From Peribolospora baueri (Eukaryota; Basidiomycota; Peribolosporomycetes; Peribolosporales; Peribolosporaceae): a stretch of DNA of 64,000 bases. Below, piece after piece: positions 12,547-22,978 of the stretch. The notes under the pieces are model-generated. The model made no database searches and was not told the DNA's origin. It worked only from the letters and a program-made list of their open reading frames with translations. The DNA lies in assembly GCA_029717555.1 (NCBI GenBank), contig JAMDHS010000104.1, forward strand, positions 1 through 64,000, in the 5' to 3' direction. Each line of letters opens with the position of its first letter. Position 1 is the stretch's first letter. The position numbers were made by a program, and so were the translations under genes.

Positions 12547-15533
12547 ATGTCTGCCGTCCTTCCCCCCCCCTCCGCGAGCGAGCCTGACCTCAATGACCAT
12601 GACAGCGCCAACGGTGGCCGGCACACCCTCCAAGCCGCCTCGTCCGCCGCCGGACTGCAGCACTCTACCCGTCACCTCTCCGACTCCTTCCACATCGGCT
12701 CGAACGGAAAAGTCCCCCCGCTGGTCGACATGGACGACATGCTTACCCACCTTCGCTTCCTTGCCGAGCTCGACAGGATAGGCAAGTGCGTGCGCGCCGC
12801 TGGCCCGCACACTCGCGGCGGCGCCGAGGCCAATCTCGATGGCCTCCCGCCGCCATACGAAGCTTCGCCACAGACAACGGGCGAGGAGAGGGAGCACCGT
12901 TTCTCCGTCTACCTCGCCCGAGCCGTTTACCGCTTTGGCCTCTTCGTCTCCCGCATCGTTCCCGTCATCCCTACCATGTCCCCCTCCGGCATTCCCGAAG
13001 GACCTTCCCCGGACGAGGTAGCCGAGAGACCGCGGGCCCAGGCTCAGTCCTCATCCCCTCCTCGACCGTTCCCAGCCGACGTCGTCCCGCCCAAGGACGT
13101 CCTGATGGTCTGGCAATCCTACCTCCTTAACCCGCACGTCATGTTCGAGGACGCATGGCGCTCCGCCTGGTTCCTCCACGCCGACAAGCAGGCACGGATC
13201 ACCAAGCTCTCTAATGAACAGCGCAACTTTAGGGTCGGGTTGAGCAACCTTTGGTGGTATGCCTTCCCGTTCCACGCTCTCGTGAGTTTGCTCGCGCGCT
13301 GCCCGGAGCTGGCGTGCATGGACCCTCACTCACTTGGCTTTCTCGCCCTCGACCGACAGAAGGACATGCTCACCTCACCACCCTCGGCGGCCCGCGTCAA
13401 CATCTGGAATAGCCTCACCGGAGAACCCTTCGACCTCCCCTTCTTCACCCCGCAAGACGCCCTTGCCTTCACACTCCCTTGTCCCTGCTGCGCCGAGACC
13501 TTTCAACCGCCTTGGACCACCTCGACCGACGGCAAAGGCAAAGGTTGGGCCGACAAGGACTTTAAGATGACCTGCACATATTGTTGGCAGCGAATCGATA
13601 AGGACACCCTTGCTGGCGCGGTTTGGACGACCGATTACAAGAACTATATCAAGACCCGACCCGACCCGGCCGAACTCGTGAAGGACGCCAAGGCCCACCG
13701 GTTGTACAAACTGGATGATAGCTTAGTGTTCAAGTGAGCGTCTTGCCAGTAGTGCCCGTCTGCTCGCGCCTTTGTGTCCCTTCGGCGCTGGTATGCGACA
13801 AAGGTGAGGTCGGAACGCTCATTATTCCCACCCGGCTCCTCTCTGCCCCTCCCTTTGGCAGTGGTCTGCTCCTGTCACATCCAAAGGGCAATCCGGACCC
13901 CGCAAAAGCCGAACTCTTCCAAAAGGACATGTTCCGCCGACTCGTCGCGTACATCGCCGACTTTCGTCCCGGCGGCGACGTCGACGAGTGGGTTCGCTCC
14001 GAGGAATATTCGCTCTCGTCCATCAGCGAGACGCTGCTCAACCTTGCCTGCATGATCGGAGGACCGTCCAAACTGAAATTTGGTGAAAGAGTCCCTAAAC
14101 CGGATAATGTCGTTCCCACACTCCACATCTCTGCGATGCGGAGGGTGAGCTGTGTCGTACGGAGGTACAAGAGCTCTTGGGAAGGGCCGTGGGGTTTGGA
14201 GCTGGCTGGGGCCGTGCGGAGGCAGACCAAGTTTGTGCACGAGATGGTCTCCCTGGGTTGGGCGAATCCGGCTCGGCTCGATCGAGGCGAGGACGAGGCG
14301 GCGGTGGCGAGGGCGGTGGTGCGGTACCACGCCTTCCTCGACCTCATGGCCTCTACGATGAAGCACAACTTTTGCGTGCCAACCCTGGATATTGACCTCG
14401 CTTGGCATACCCACCAACTCTTGGGTAGGACGTACAGAGGCGACACGGAGGCGTATCTGCGCAGGGTGAGCTTGACCCGACACGACACGGGTCCACAGGG
14501 GCGCATCGCATCGACGGCGAGACTGACCGGTGAATCGCACCACCCGTGTCTCCCTTGTCGCAGTTCATCGATCACGACGATAAGGTGGAGGAGGGCAGCC
14601 TGAGCAACTCTTTCCAGGCCACCGCCAAGGCTTGGAGGGTGAGTCTCGCCGTCCGTTTTCGTCTCCGTCCCAACCTAGGCCGCACGTGAGCAGCTCCCGA
14701 GGTCTGACCCATCCCGCCCCGCCCATCTGTCCCTCCGCGCCGTCCTGCAGTCACGCTTCAAACAACCGTACTCCCTCTGCGGCTGTCACATGCCGACGAC
14801 GGTGCGCGACGACGTGGCAAAAGCATTCCGCGCCCTGGGCTCCAAGGTGAAACGCCGTCAGCCGAGCGTCGGCGGCGGAGCTGCCGACGACGAGTCTCCC
14901 GAGTACCATCCCGGCAACGAGCGCTACGGTAGCGGTTATGACGACGCGACGCACCCGTCAGTGCACTCCTCTGTGCACATTTCGTCGACTCAAAGTCTCG
15001 AAGCTCGGAGGGACAACCGTATTAGGCGGTACGAGGTGCAAAATAGGATGAACCAGCGGAGGAGGGACCACGAGGATCCGTTCCTTATGGGCTACGCCTA
15101 TTTCCCCCCTTACTACCCTTACCCTTACTCGTACGTCGACTCCGGCCTCGAGCCATTCTACTACTGCGGCTCCACCATCGACGGCTCCCAATCCACCGCG
15201 GGCTCCTGCGCAGCAGGCGCCGGCCCGACGGGCGCGGGCGGGTGCGTGTCCGGCGGCGCGATGACCAGCTCTAGCGCGGCGTGCTCGAGCGGCTCGGGCG
15301 GGTGCGCGTCGGGAACGAGTACGAGTGCGTGCGGGGGCGGTGCCACCGGGTTTGGCGGTGGGAGCGGAGGCGGGGTTGGGTTTTGTGGAGGCGGAGGCGG
15401 AGGGTGTGGCGGTGGAGGCGGCGGCGGCGGAGGAGGAGGGGGATGTGGTGGTGGAGGCGGAGGAGGATGTGGTGGTGGAGGCGGCGGCGGCGGAGGGGGA
15501 TGTGGAGGCGGCGGCGGAGGCGGAGGGTGTTGA
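12547..15533 (+). CDS. DUF1399 / GRDP-like protein with poly-Gly/Cys tail
   Basis: Glycine-rich-domain-protein-like family (DUF1399), widespread in fungi and plants and of unclear biochemical role. The start MSAVLPPPSASEPDLNDHDS has a C-rich leader. The family core includes DVLMVWQSYLLNPHVMFEDA near 13100, a CPCC / CTYCWQ cysteine pair near 13480-13590, and DIDLAWHTHQLLG near 14390. An intron after codon LVFK (donor at 13734) is needed to stay open and rejoins at NGLLLSHPKG. The exon from about 14750 starts SRFKQPYSLCGCHMP. The C-terminus from about 15340 is almost pure Gly with Cys every 6-12 residues, up to the stop at 15531. A 78-nt intron at 13282-13359 is a multiple of three without stops. 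DUF1399 assignment is by recognisable motifs. Confidence 0.8.
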
Positions 15534-16019
15534 TGGACCGGTACGAACGAACAACCGAGGAACTCGAAGCAACCCACGAAAGACGTCGGCCACACCTAGC
15601 GCGATTCGTTTGAGCAGCGACTGTAGAGAATGCATACCCTGTCTCCTTCTTGCTCCGCTTTACTGCACTTATCTCCCCGTCAGACGGACACTCCCGTGCG
15701 AACGAAACCCAACCTCAACTGGGTATCATCCATTTTATCTCCTCCGTCATCTGACTCCGTCTGATTAAGGTACCCACAGAGTTTTCCCTCCTCGTGGAGC
15801 GTATAAGCTCGGTGGCTGGCCCGCCTTCTCTTCCTAAATTAGAATCCCAGGAAAAGGTCAGCACGTAACTTTGGAGCTTGGTCTTTTTGTTCCTGGTTGT
15901 CTGCGATTCCGATCAGCTGCGTGAGAATGTATCGCTGTCCATGGGCGCTCTCTTGGCGAGGTCAGGAAGGCCACAGCCGCAAGGACCAAAGCCGCCGCGG
16001 CGCAAAGGAATTGACAAAC
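15534..16019. other. Intergenic, 3' flank of GRDP-like gene
   Basis: No supported gene. It sits between the GRDP stop and the inner end of the minus-strand phosphatase relic, and holds the likely terminator region of the former. Confidence 0.5.
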
Positions 16020-16367
16020 CTCAAGGAGGTCAACGAGGTTGGTGGCCGAAATGACGCGCTAGGCGTCGTCCTGGACGCCGAAGTAGGAGCCGGCGATGGT
16101 GGCAAGGTAGTTGGGCTCAGACGGGTGGGTGACGCCATGGTAGTGGTCGAGGTTGCGGCCGAAGGAAAGGATCTTCTGCAAGGTGGGGTTGGCCATCGAG
16201 ACCTCGTAGTCGGTGTTCTCGAGCATGACGATACCGAAGCGCTCGATCTCGGCATCCTTGCCCTGGTGGTTGCCCTGGTGGTTCTTGCCCTGGTGGTCCC
16301 GGGCGGGAGCGGCGAAGACGCCAGCGGTGAGAGCGGCAACGGTCAAAAGAGTGGTGGCGGCACGCAT
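16020..16367 (-). pseudogene. 5' fragment of a secreted phosphoesterase-family acid phosphatase
   Basis: The start at 16367 gives a clean signal peptide (MRAATTLLTVAALTAGVFAAP), then a His/Gly/Lys-rich linker. The beginning of a PF04185-type phosphoesterase follows: GIVMLENTDYEVSMANPTL and HYHGVTHPSEPNYLATIAGS. After GVQDDA the frame meets TAG (16059-16061), yet the continuation ISATNLVDLLE in the same frame still looks like the family. All later domain parts are absent. In intact members this block is followed by about 250-300 more residues. I read it as a host gene fragment with one in-frame stop and loss of the 3' part. A short secreted product of about 102 residues cannot be excluded. Confidence 0.65.
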
Positions 16368-16943
16368 GGTGATGGAAGGGTAGCGGGTTGGAGAGAGAAA
16401 CACACAGTGGCGAGTCTTGAATTTTATACAAAACCTTCCGTTACGAAATCCGCCAATTCATAGGAACGTGTACGTCTTGATGCGGCGGCGCGGCCGAAGG
16501 CTTGCCGGCCGGACTTCGTCGTCAACATGAAACGATCGCGGTCACCTCCCCCTTCCAAATGTTAAGGCACGCGACGTGGTGGGCGAACGGCATTACTCAT
16601 CACCCCGGTCTTGGCGCATCCCGCCCCACTCCTATCATTGTACAGCTTTTCGGTGACAACCTAGTCGCGACCCTTGTGCGTTGCGACCGTTGGGCGATTT
16701 CCTCGGCCACCTGCTCCTTGACCGCGCCCCTTGACTATTAGACGGAGTGTCAGGTCCAAGGCAAAGTTACGAAACTCCACCTGAAACGGATTATTGCTTG
16801 TCTGTGCTTCCGAACAACCTGGACTCTTCGATCGCGCGGATGGGCCAAGGCCGTCTCATCATTCCCCCACTCCCCCCCACCTCACTTCCTCGTGGTCTAC
16901 AAAGTGGCTTTCATCGGAATGAAGCTTCAAATCCATTTTTTAC
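16368..16943. other. Spacer between two phosphatase fragments
   Basis: About 575 bases with no coding signal recognised. It separates the start of the minus-strand acid phosphatase fragment from the plus-strand metallophosphatase fragment, so it is either a former promoter or a rearrangement junction. Confidence 0.45.
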
Positions 16944-17501
16944 ATGATCGATTCCGTCACCATGATCTCCAACTTGACCGACCTCCAGGCCGCCCACGAC
17001 GCGCAGTGGGCCTGGCTCGAGAAGCAGCTCGAGAAGGACTCGCACGACGCCGGTCAGGGTCCCAAGTTTGTTGTCATGCACCACCCGCCCTTCCTTGTCT
17101 CGGAGGACGAGCCTGATCAGTACTTCAACTGGCCCTCGGAGCTCCGCAAGCGCTTTCTTGCCTTGGTTCGTGCCTCGCTACTCTAGCCGTTGATGGGCTG
17201 TTGGACTGATACCTTTCTGCAGATGCGCAAGTACAACGTCCACCACATCCTCGTCGGTCACACGCACGAGACCTTCATCGCCAAACCCGCCGACAACGCG
17301 TTCACGATCTACGTCGTCGCCGGTACCGCTAAGTACTTCGACGACCAGGGCTTCGGCTACCGCGTCTTCAACGTCTCCTCCCCCGACCCGGCCAAGGGCG
17401 TCTCGCAGGAGTACGTCCACCTCGACCTCGGCGGCCAGGTCATCACCCGCCTCCGTGGCCGCGGCGCTCCCAACTCGTGCCCCGAGATCTTCTCCAAGTA
17501 A
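16944..17501 (+). pseudogene. 3' part of a calcineurin-like metallophosphatase (CPPED1-like)
   Basis: Two exons (about 16944-17165 and 17223-17501) with a clean intron encode the C-terminal half of a metallophosphoesterase: DAQWAWLEKQL, then the metal-binding FVVMHHPPF, then HHILVGHTHETF (GHxH), ending SCPEIFSK. The N-terminal metal ligands (DxH, GDxxD, GNHE) should lie upstream, but none of the three frames before 16944 carries them. The first ATG (16944) lies inside the conserved fold, not at its start. Codon use is strongly biased and undamaged, which suggests recent truncation or a missed distant exon. Active enzyme is unlikely from this stretch alone. Confidence 0.65.
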
Positions 17502-18527
17502 ATTATTGATTTGGAAGGAGTGGTGGCTGTTTAGAGCTCGGTGTTGAGAATTTAGAGCGGGTGAGACGGCTTGTTGCTCCGTTTCGCCTTGGTTTGGGAT
17601 AACTTTGCTGAAGGACATACATAGTATACACATGGGGTTGTTGGATGTTGACGAAAAGCCATCTTAATAGACGTTGCATATTTTGGCATTGGTAAAAATT
17701 CAGCTCGAGAACATTTCCACAGGGGCACGTTTTTGCCTTAATCAGCAGCATTGGAGATCCGTTCGCGTGGCGTTTCAAACGGTGCTGACAAGCTGTGCCG
17801 AGATACTCTCGACTGAGACAACCATGTCAACGTTCGACTTTACAGAGCGAAGAGGACAAACACGATGTTCCAGGGCTTGGGTGTGATGTATTTGTCCGAG
17901 TGATGTGACGAAGGGTGTGGGGTGGGTGGGGGCGCGTTTGATGCGCAAACAATCAGATTCGATTTGATAAGCATCGATGTCGCGGCATCGGGGTTCGTCG
18001 TCGACCTGCGAATTGGCCCAAAAAACTATTTCCAAGAAAATACAAGAAGGTAAAGAATGCCCACGGCAAAAGTATATGATAGGTGAACGGACGTGTTTGT
18101 GCGTCGGAAGCGGTGGGCGGACGGGATGACATCCCACCGGGAAAGAGTTCCCGCTCCGGGAACATTTTCCCCCTTGGCTCATTTGAAACGAGAGCCGCTT
18201 AAAGTCCGCGGAAGTCCACGGCAAGGTTTCCCCGCAAACGTGTCACCGTGTTCCTTTGGCGTGCCTCTGTGTCACCGTTCTTACGCTAAAAGAACGAACC
18301 CAAATAAGCTCTGAACACGGGTGAAAACCATAGCACTACCGAGCTGATTGATATACCTCGTTTCGGAGGTCCGGAGGGGTTCCTCTGGCGAAGTAGTGGC
18401 AGCAGTGGAGTGAGTGATTTGTTGTTATGCGTGCGTACAACGATGCATTCGTTTTCCGTATCATGGTTTCCGTGTCTCCTTGGCAAATGGTATTGGGGAT
18501 TGAATAACTGCATTCACACTATGTACT
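17502..18527. other. Intergenic, convergent 3' ends
   Basis: About 1 kb between the metallophosphatase stop and the DUF4139 stop. AT content rises and only short frames occur. No RNA gene or repeat was recognised. Confidence 0.5.
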
Positions 18528-20389
18528 CTATAAGAGGGGCTTAGATCCCCAAAGCGCCCTCGTAGAAGGGTACGACACTTCGAAATGTACGATAATCTCG
18601 ACTTCTTGGCCTGGAGCCAGCTTGTCCAGGACGAGCATGAACTTGCCCTCTTTCTCGTCGACCCAGACACCGTGTTTCGTCGCAGCCGACGAAGGATTGT
18701 ACCGCTTCACAGAGTGTTTATCCGCCTTCGGCTTCGGGGCCTCCTCTCCGCTCGGTTTGGTAGACGACTCCTTTGCAGCTCCCTCGATGAGCGTAGGCTC
18801 GTGCACCTCGACAGAGATAGCAGCGTCCTCTGCGACGGGGATATTGTCGTACACCAACACACCGTCGACGTCGACGGTCTTCTTGTTCGTAATCTTGTAC
18901 CGATGGAGACAAGCAAGGAAGGCCTGCTTCCCCGCGAGGAAAGAGGACGTCTTCAAGTCCTTCCGCACCACGGGGAGGACGTTCACGTCGATAGAGGGGT
19001 CCACACCGAGCGCGAGGTCGAACGATTCGGCGGGGGTGACGGTCTTGATATTCGTGGTGGCGACGAAGGTGTCGTCGACGTAGATCGAGACGGGGCCTGC
19101 GAAGAGCGTCATACTACCACAAAATCGTCAGTACGAAGTCTAATGGGGAAAGGGTTGGGGGAGAAGAGGGGGACGTACGAAGTAGAGTTGATAATCTTGG
19201 CTTGGATGTGGCACCGCCACTCGAGGCGCGGGAAAACTTCGTGGTCGATCTCTGCGTCGAGGTTGAACTCTCCCACGAGGAGGCTGTGCTTCGACCCATC
19301 GCTCGGGACGGTGACTTTGCCCGGGACGTTGAACGTCGTGTTGGCCTGCATCGTGTTGGTCTGAACGTCGACAACTGGGCCTTGCGGCGCAGATGCCGCT
19401 GCACCAAACCCGGCTGACGCAGCGAAGTCCTGGAGCGCTGACTTAGCCATGACGGCGGGTGCACTGCCGAACGTAGCGGGGGCGGCCGGACTGCCGAAGG
19501 TGGGCTGGGCAAACCCACTGCTGCCAAACGTGGCGGCAGCGGCGGACGCCATCTGCGGCTGGGCCGGGACGAAACCTTGCTCGGGGGAAAGGCTCAATGA
19601 CCAGGGGCGGAGGGTGGGGCGCCTGAGGTTGAGCGTGGGCGCCACAGTTTGGAGGGTGATGTGCACGTCGTTCCAGGACTCGCCCGAGTTTTGCTGGATC
19701 TCGGCCTTGTACTCGAGGGTGATCGAGGATCCCGAGTCTTCGGCCTTGGAGGAGGAGGGGACGGCGGGGCGGTCGGTCGTGGCGCGGACGACATACGCCG
19801 CGCGCCAGGACGCGCCGTTCACGGTGTACGCGAGGCTGAGGAGCTTCTCACCCGGCTCATCCGCGACAAGGGTCACCGTGACGTCGCTCCTGGGTTTCGT
19901 GAGGTCGTAGAGCTCCTCATTGACCTGCGTGAGCTCCGTCCTGACGCGGCGGATGTCCTGGGCCAGAAACTTCTTCTCTACGCGGTACGACGCGAGCGCA
20001 CTAACCATCTCGTTGATCTTGATGTCGTCCTTGGCGGAAAGGGTGCACAAGTGCCTTTCGAGCGCGGCGCTGCTCTGCTCGAGCGTGGCACCCTCGTCAT
20101 TCAGCCTCGCCGCATGCTCCTTCAGCTCCACGACCCTGTCGCTTTCTCGATGCTTGGGTTCTTTGATGTCTTCGTGCGAGATGTGGACATCGTGCATTCG
20201 CGCCCCTTGGGCTTTGACTCGCAGCGAATCGTCTAGAAACGTATCAGGGAGTTCGGTGATCTTGACGCTGACGCTCTTCCCGGCTTCGGGGAGGACGACG
20301 GCGTACTCGCGAACAACCTCGGCGCAGGTCGGGTAGCACGTCACCCGCGCAATGGGGTGTTCGGAAGAACGCACGACGATGGGCGCCAT
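18528..20389 (-). CDS. DUF4140/DUF4139 domain protein
   Basis: Protein of the DUF4139 (mucoidy inhibitor A-like) family, of unknown biochemical role in fungi. I chose the start MAPIVVRSSEHPIARVTCYP at 20389, because an in-frame upstream leader in the same frame lacks conservation. The N-terminal DUF4140 part (about residues 1-110) holds KSVSVKITELPDTFLDDSLRV. A coiled coil follows (about 100-170, ELKEHAARLNDE through EELYDLTK). Then comes the DUF4139 beta-rich region with YTVNGASWRAAYVVRA and an Ala/Phe/Gly linker (about 19380-19560). One intron near 19113-19184 joins NSTS to MTLFAGPVSIYVDDTFVATT. The C-terminus ends at 18528. The length of about 615 residues fits fungal members. Confidence 0.82.
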
Positions 20390-20934
20390 ATCCTTTCTCG
20401 CTCTGGGAAAGGGAAGGTGGGATGGAAACTTGGGCACCAGTCAACTCACCGGACTTAAAGTAGCTTCTTTTATAAAACCGCGGACAATGCAAGAAGAGTG
20501 TAAAACGATCAACAGCACACGCACCGCCAAGCACCGCCTGCCTCAAAGGCGCGGGTCCACTAAGTCCGCGTAACTCCAGCCACCTTTCCCCCGCAGACGT
20601 GACATCCGCGTTCCTTTTCTTCCTTGACGACGGCAACCACCATCCCTTTGCCGCCTTCTCTACTTTCTCGTGCCAGAGCGCGCCTTTTTCTGCCCGTACG
20701 AGTCCCGTATCGTCGTTGTGGGGCGCATCGCATTTGCGCCATGACTCACGTTCTGCCCGTCTTCCCTTCCAATCCAAACAAATGCTTAGTAACCGACGCG
20801 TCTTTTTGTCAAGCTCGGCTTTTCCGCCCCCGTGTCAATTTCTCGTACGCTTTTCATGGTCACCATCTCCAAGCTGTATCATGACTTGCTTTCCGTCCCT
20901 CTATCTATCGAGGACTTAGAATCCACGTCCAAAC
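20390..20934. other. Divergent intergenic region
   Basis: About 545 bases between the DUF4139 start and the coiled-coil ORF start. It has a run shaped like a TATA box (cttttataaaac) at about 20468-20479, some 80 bases upstream of the DUF4139 start and in the correct orientation for it. No gene supported. Confidence 0.45.
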
Positions 20935-21369
20935 ATGTCCGACAATCCCCCGGCGCCTTTCGGCTTTGTAGGCTCCTCAATCCCCACGAGCAACCGCTCC
21001 CGTCCCCAGGGCAGCGGTCAGGGAGAGACCGCTCTCCCCCCGCGCGGTAGCGTGGTGTATGGCACGCAGAGCTCGATCTCGGCCCGCCGCTTTCCCGTAG
21101 CCAGGCGCGGTACGGCTCACAGGGTCCCCATACCCAGCTCCTCTACCGCGGAGAGGTTGAGTACTACTTCGCAGCGTGACCCTCCCTCGTCCAGTCGCTA
21201 CGACGGGATCAAGACCGAGTGCGAAGGTCTCAAAGAGTGACTCGGGCAACTCGAGAAGCGTCTCGCCGTTCTTGAGGGAGAGAACGCCTTGATGCGCAAG
21301 GAGCTAGAGGCCCTCAAGTCCATCCGTTTTGTCGACCTTGACGTTCTCGATATCGTGGATGACTTCTAG
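20935..21369 (+). pseudogene. Small coiled-coil (leucine-zipper-like) ORF interrupted by TGA
   Basis: ATG at 20935 opens MSDNPPAPFGFVGSSIPTSN, a Ser/Arg/Pro-rich disordered arm, then IKTECEGLKE and TGA at 21238. The same frame continues directly with LGQLEKRLAVLEGENALM and RKELEALKS, a regular heptad pattern that extends the zipper begun before the stop. The frame ends at TAG 21367-21369. The last 15 codons are antisense to the neighbouring cyclophilin fragment, so the natural C-terminus is lost or fused. A CGA-to-TGA change in an old gene is the simplest reading. Stop readthrough is the alternative, since TGA-CTC resembles but does not equal the TGA-CTA readthrough context. Function unrecognised. 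Confidence 0.5.
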
Positions 21370-21720
21370 TCCGGACAACGCCCGTCCAAACACCCTATCA
21401 GAAAGAGAACAATGCATCCGTATCAGTGCCAAGCTTAGGGCTAGCAAAAGCGTGATCTGAAACACAAGGGGTGGGATAACAGAAAGAAACTTTGCAACGC
21501 ACGTGTGTTTCTTATCAAGCCAAGGCGTCGGAACAGTCGTGATAAGGAACTGACTGCCGTTCGTTCTAGGCCCCGCATTGGCCATACTGACCGTATATGG
21601 CCTGTCGTGCCGCAGCGTGTCTGAAAACTCGTCTTCGAAATATTTACCCCAGATCGATTCACCCCCCGTGCCATCGCCGAGCGGGTCACCCGTTTGGATC
21701 ATCTGTATGTCATAAGGCAC
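21304..21720 (-). pseudogene. Cyclophilin (PPWD1-like) fragment
   Basis: The middle of a cyclophilin peptidyl-prolyl isomerase of the PPWD1/CYP15 kind: [64 protein letters not shown]. After an intact intron it continues [20 protein letters not shown]. The conserved residues before MIQTGDP (usual N-terminal strands with FHR) and the WD40 domain of the full protein are missing. The C-terminus runs into the coiled-coil ORF on the other strand. The retained intron argues against a retrocopy and for a segmental fragment of a host gene. Unlikely to fold as a complete isomerase. Confidence 0.7.
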
Positions 21721-22063
21721 AACGGTGTATGGTCAGAGCAACGATCACACATGTCAGGGGTGGGGGGAGAGTGGAGGGGGGAGGGGGTAAAACAGGGGGT
21801 GGTCTCAAACTTTAAATGTGTAAGAAGCCCTTGTCACTTGAGTAGACGAGGGCATGCGAATGAGAGTCTCTAGTGGGCCGTTTTTGGTAAGCAGAACTGG
21901 CGATGCGGGATGAACCGAACGCGAGGTTAAGGTGCCGGAATGCACGCTCATCAGACACCACAAAGGGTGTTAGTTCATCTAGACAGCCGCACGGTGGCCA
22001 TGGAAGTCGGAATCCGCTAAGGAGTGTGTAACAACTCTTTTGTCGGGGAATGGTCCACACTAG
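21721..22063. other. Spacer between gene fragments
   Basis: About 340 bases with G-rich runs near 21755-21800. No gene recognised. A possible acceptor (cactag) at 22058-22063 leads into the next open frame. Confidence 0.35.
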
Positions 22064-22600
22064 GGCGACGAATCAATCGATGAAAGACTGTCTGAGACCG
22101 CGCCCGAGGGCCACTTGGATCTATTGGCAAAAGTAACCCCTTCCCCCGTCCTTCGTCCGCAATCGGTGACGGTATCGAGCGAGCGATACTCGCCCGAGCC
22201 GGCGAGGTCGTCCTCTGTCCCTCCTACGTGCCAGGCACCGCGGTCCCCCGACGAGCCGCGCCGGCCGCGCAAACTGCGAAGACGAAGAAAGCCCTCGACA
22301 GCTACGAGCACGACGACGACGTACGTCCGGGACCGCAAGAACTCGCGCGGGTCGGCCGATAATGTCGACCCGTCGATGCTACCCCCACCGTCGTCGGCGG
22401 CGTCGCAGCCACAACACAAGTTCACGCGGCTTCTCACTGGCTCTTTGTGGCGTTTCGGCGGTCGTAGTGGCGGGCAGCAGCCCAAGTCGTCCGCATCGTC
22501 GGCCAAGAGCGTCGCGCAGCCCCAGAGCCCGGCCGAGACGCTCCCAGATATGCGGTACCACGCGCTCAGCGATGGGAACGCGGACTACCTTCTGCTCTAG
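22064..22600 (+). CDS. Unrecognised C-terminal exon, basic/Ser-Pro-rich
   Basis: Open frame following a plausible acceptor at 22063: GDESIDERLSETAPEGHLDL, then a Ser/Pro/Arg-rich stretch with RRPRKLRRRRKPS, HKFTRLLTGSLWRFGGRSGG, and a C-terminus MRYHALSDGNADYLLL. It has no ATG near its 5' end, so it would be the last exon of a gene whose earlier exons were not found, or another fragment. Third-position GC bias supports coding more than chance. No family recognised. It overlaps on the opposite strand the end of the minus-strand candidate at 22600-24069; at most one of the overlapping ends is real. Confidence 0.35.
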   Translation, partial: GDESIDERLSETAPEGHLDLLAKVTPSPVLRPQSVTVSSERYSPEPARSSSVPPTCQAPRSPDEPRRPRKLRRRRKPSTATSTTTTYVRDRKNSRGSADNVDPSMLPPPSSAASQPQHKFTRLLTGSLWRFGGRSGGQQPKSSASSAKSVAQPQSPAETLPDMRYHALSDGNADYLLL

Positions 22601-22945
22601 ACGTCCACCTGTTCTCGGGACTCCTCCTTTGTCCTCACCCCCTTCGACATCCTCCAAGTGCTCGTGAGAGGCATGTCCTTCCGTACCAGATCTTGCGATC
22701 TCGGGGAACTCGTGCGATATGCGGGGAGGCGGTACTCTCAGGATCTTGGAGCCCTTTCTCACGAGCGTCTGGGACGAGGGGACGGGTGGAGGAGGAAGGT
22801 GGACAGCCCGGTCGGCGGTGAGAGCCTGAGGATGGCCACTGGTGGCGCCTTGCTCGTCCTTGGGAGGCTCGACATGGTGGTGGCGCGCAGAAGTAGGCAC
22901 AGGGTCGAGGTCGGATTCAGACTCTGGCTCGAGAACAGGGTCGTG

Positions 22946-22978
<33 letters not shown>

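Noticed and set aside
15161-15595. Poly-proline minus-strand frame
   Set aside because: Exact antisense of the poly-Gly/Cys tail.
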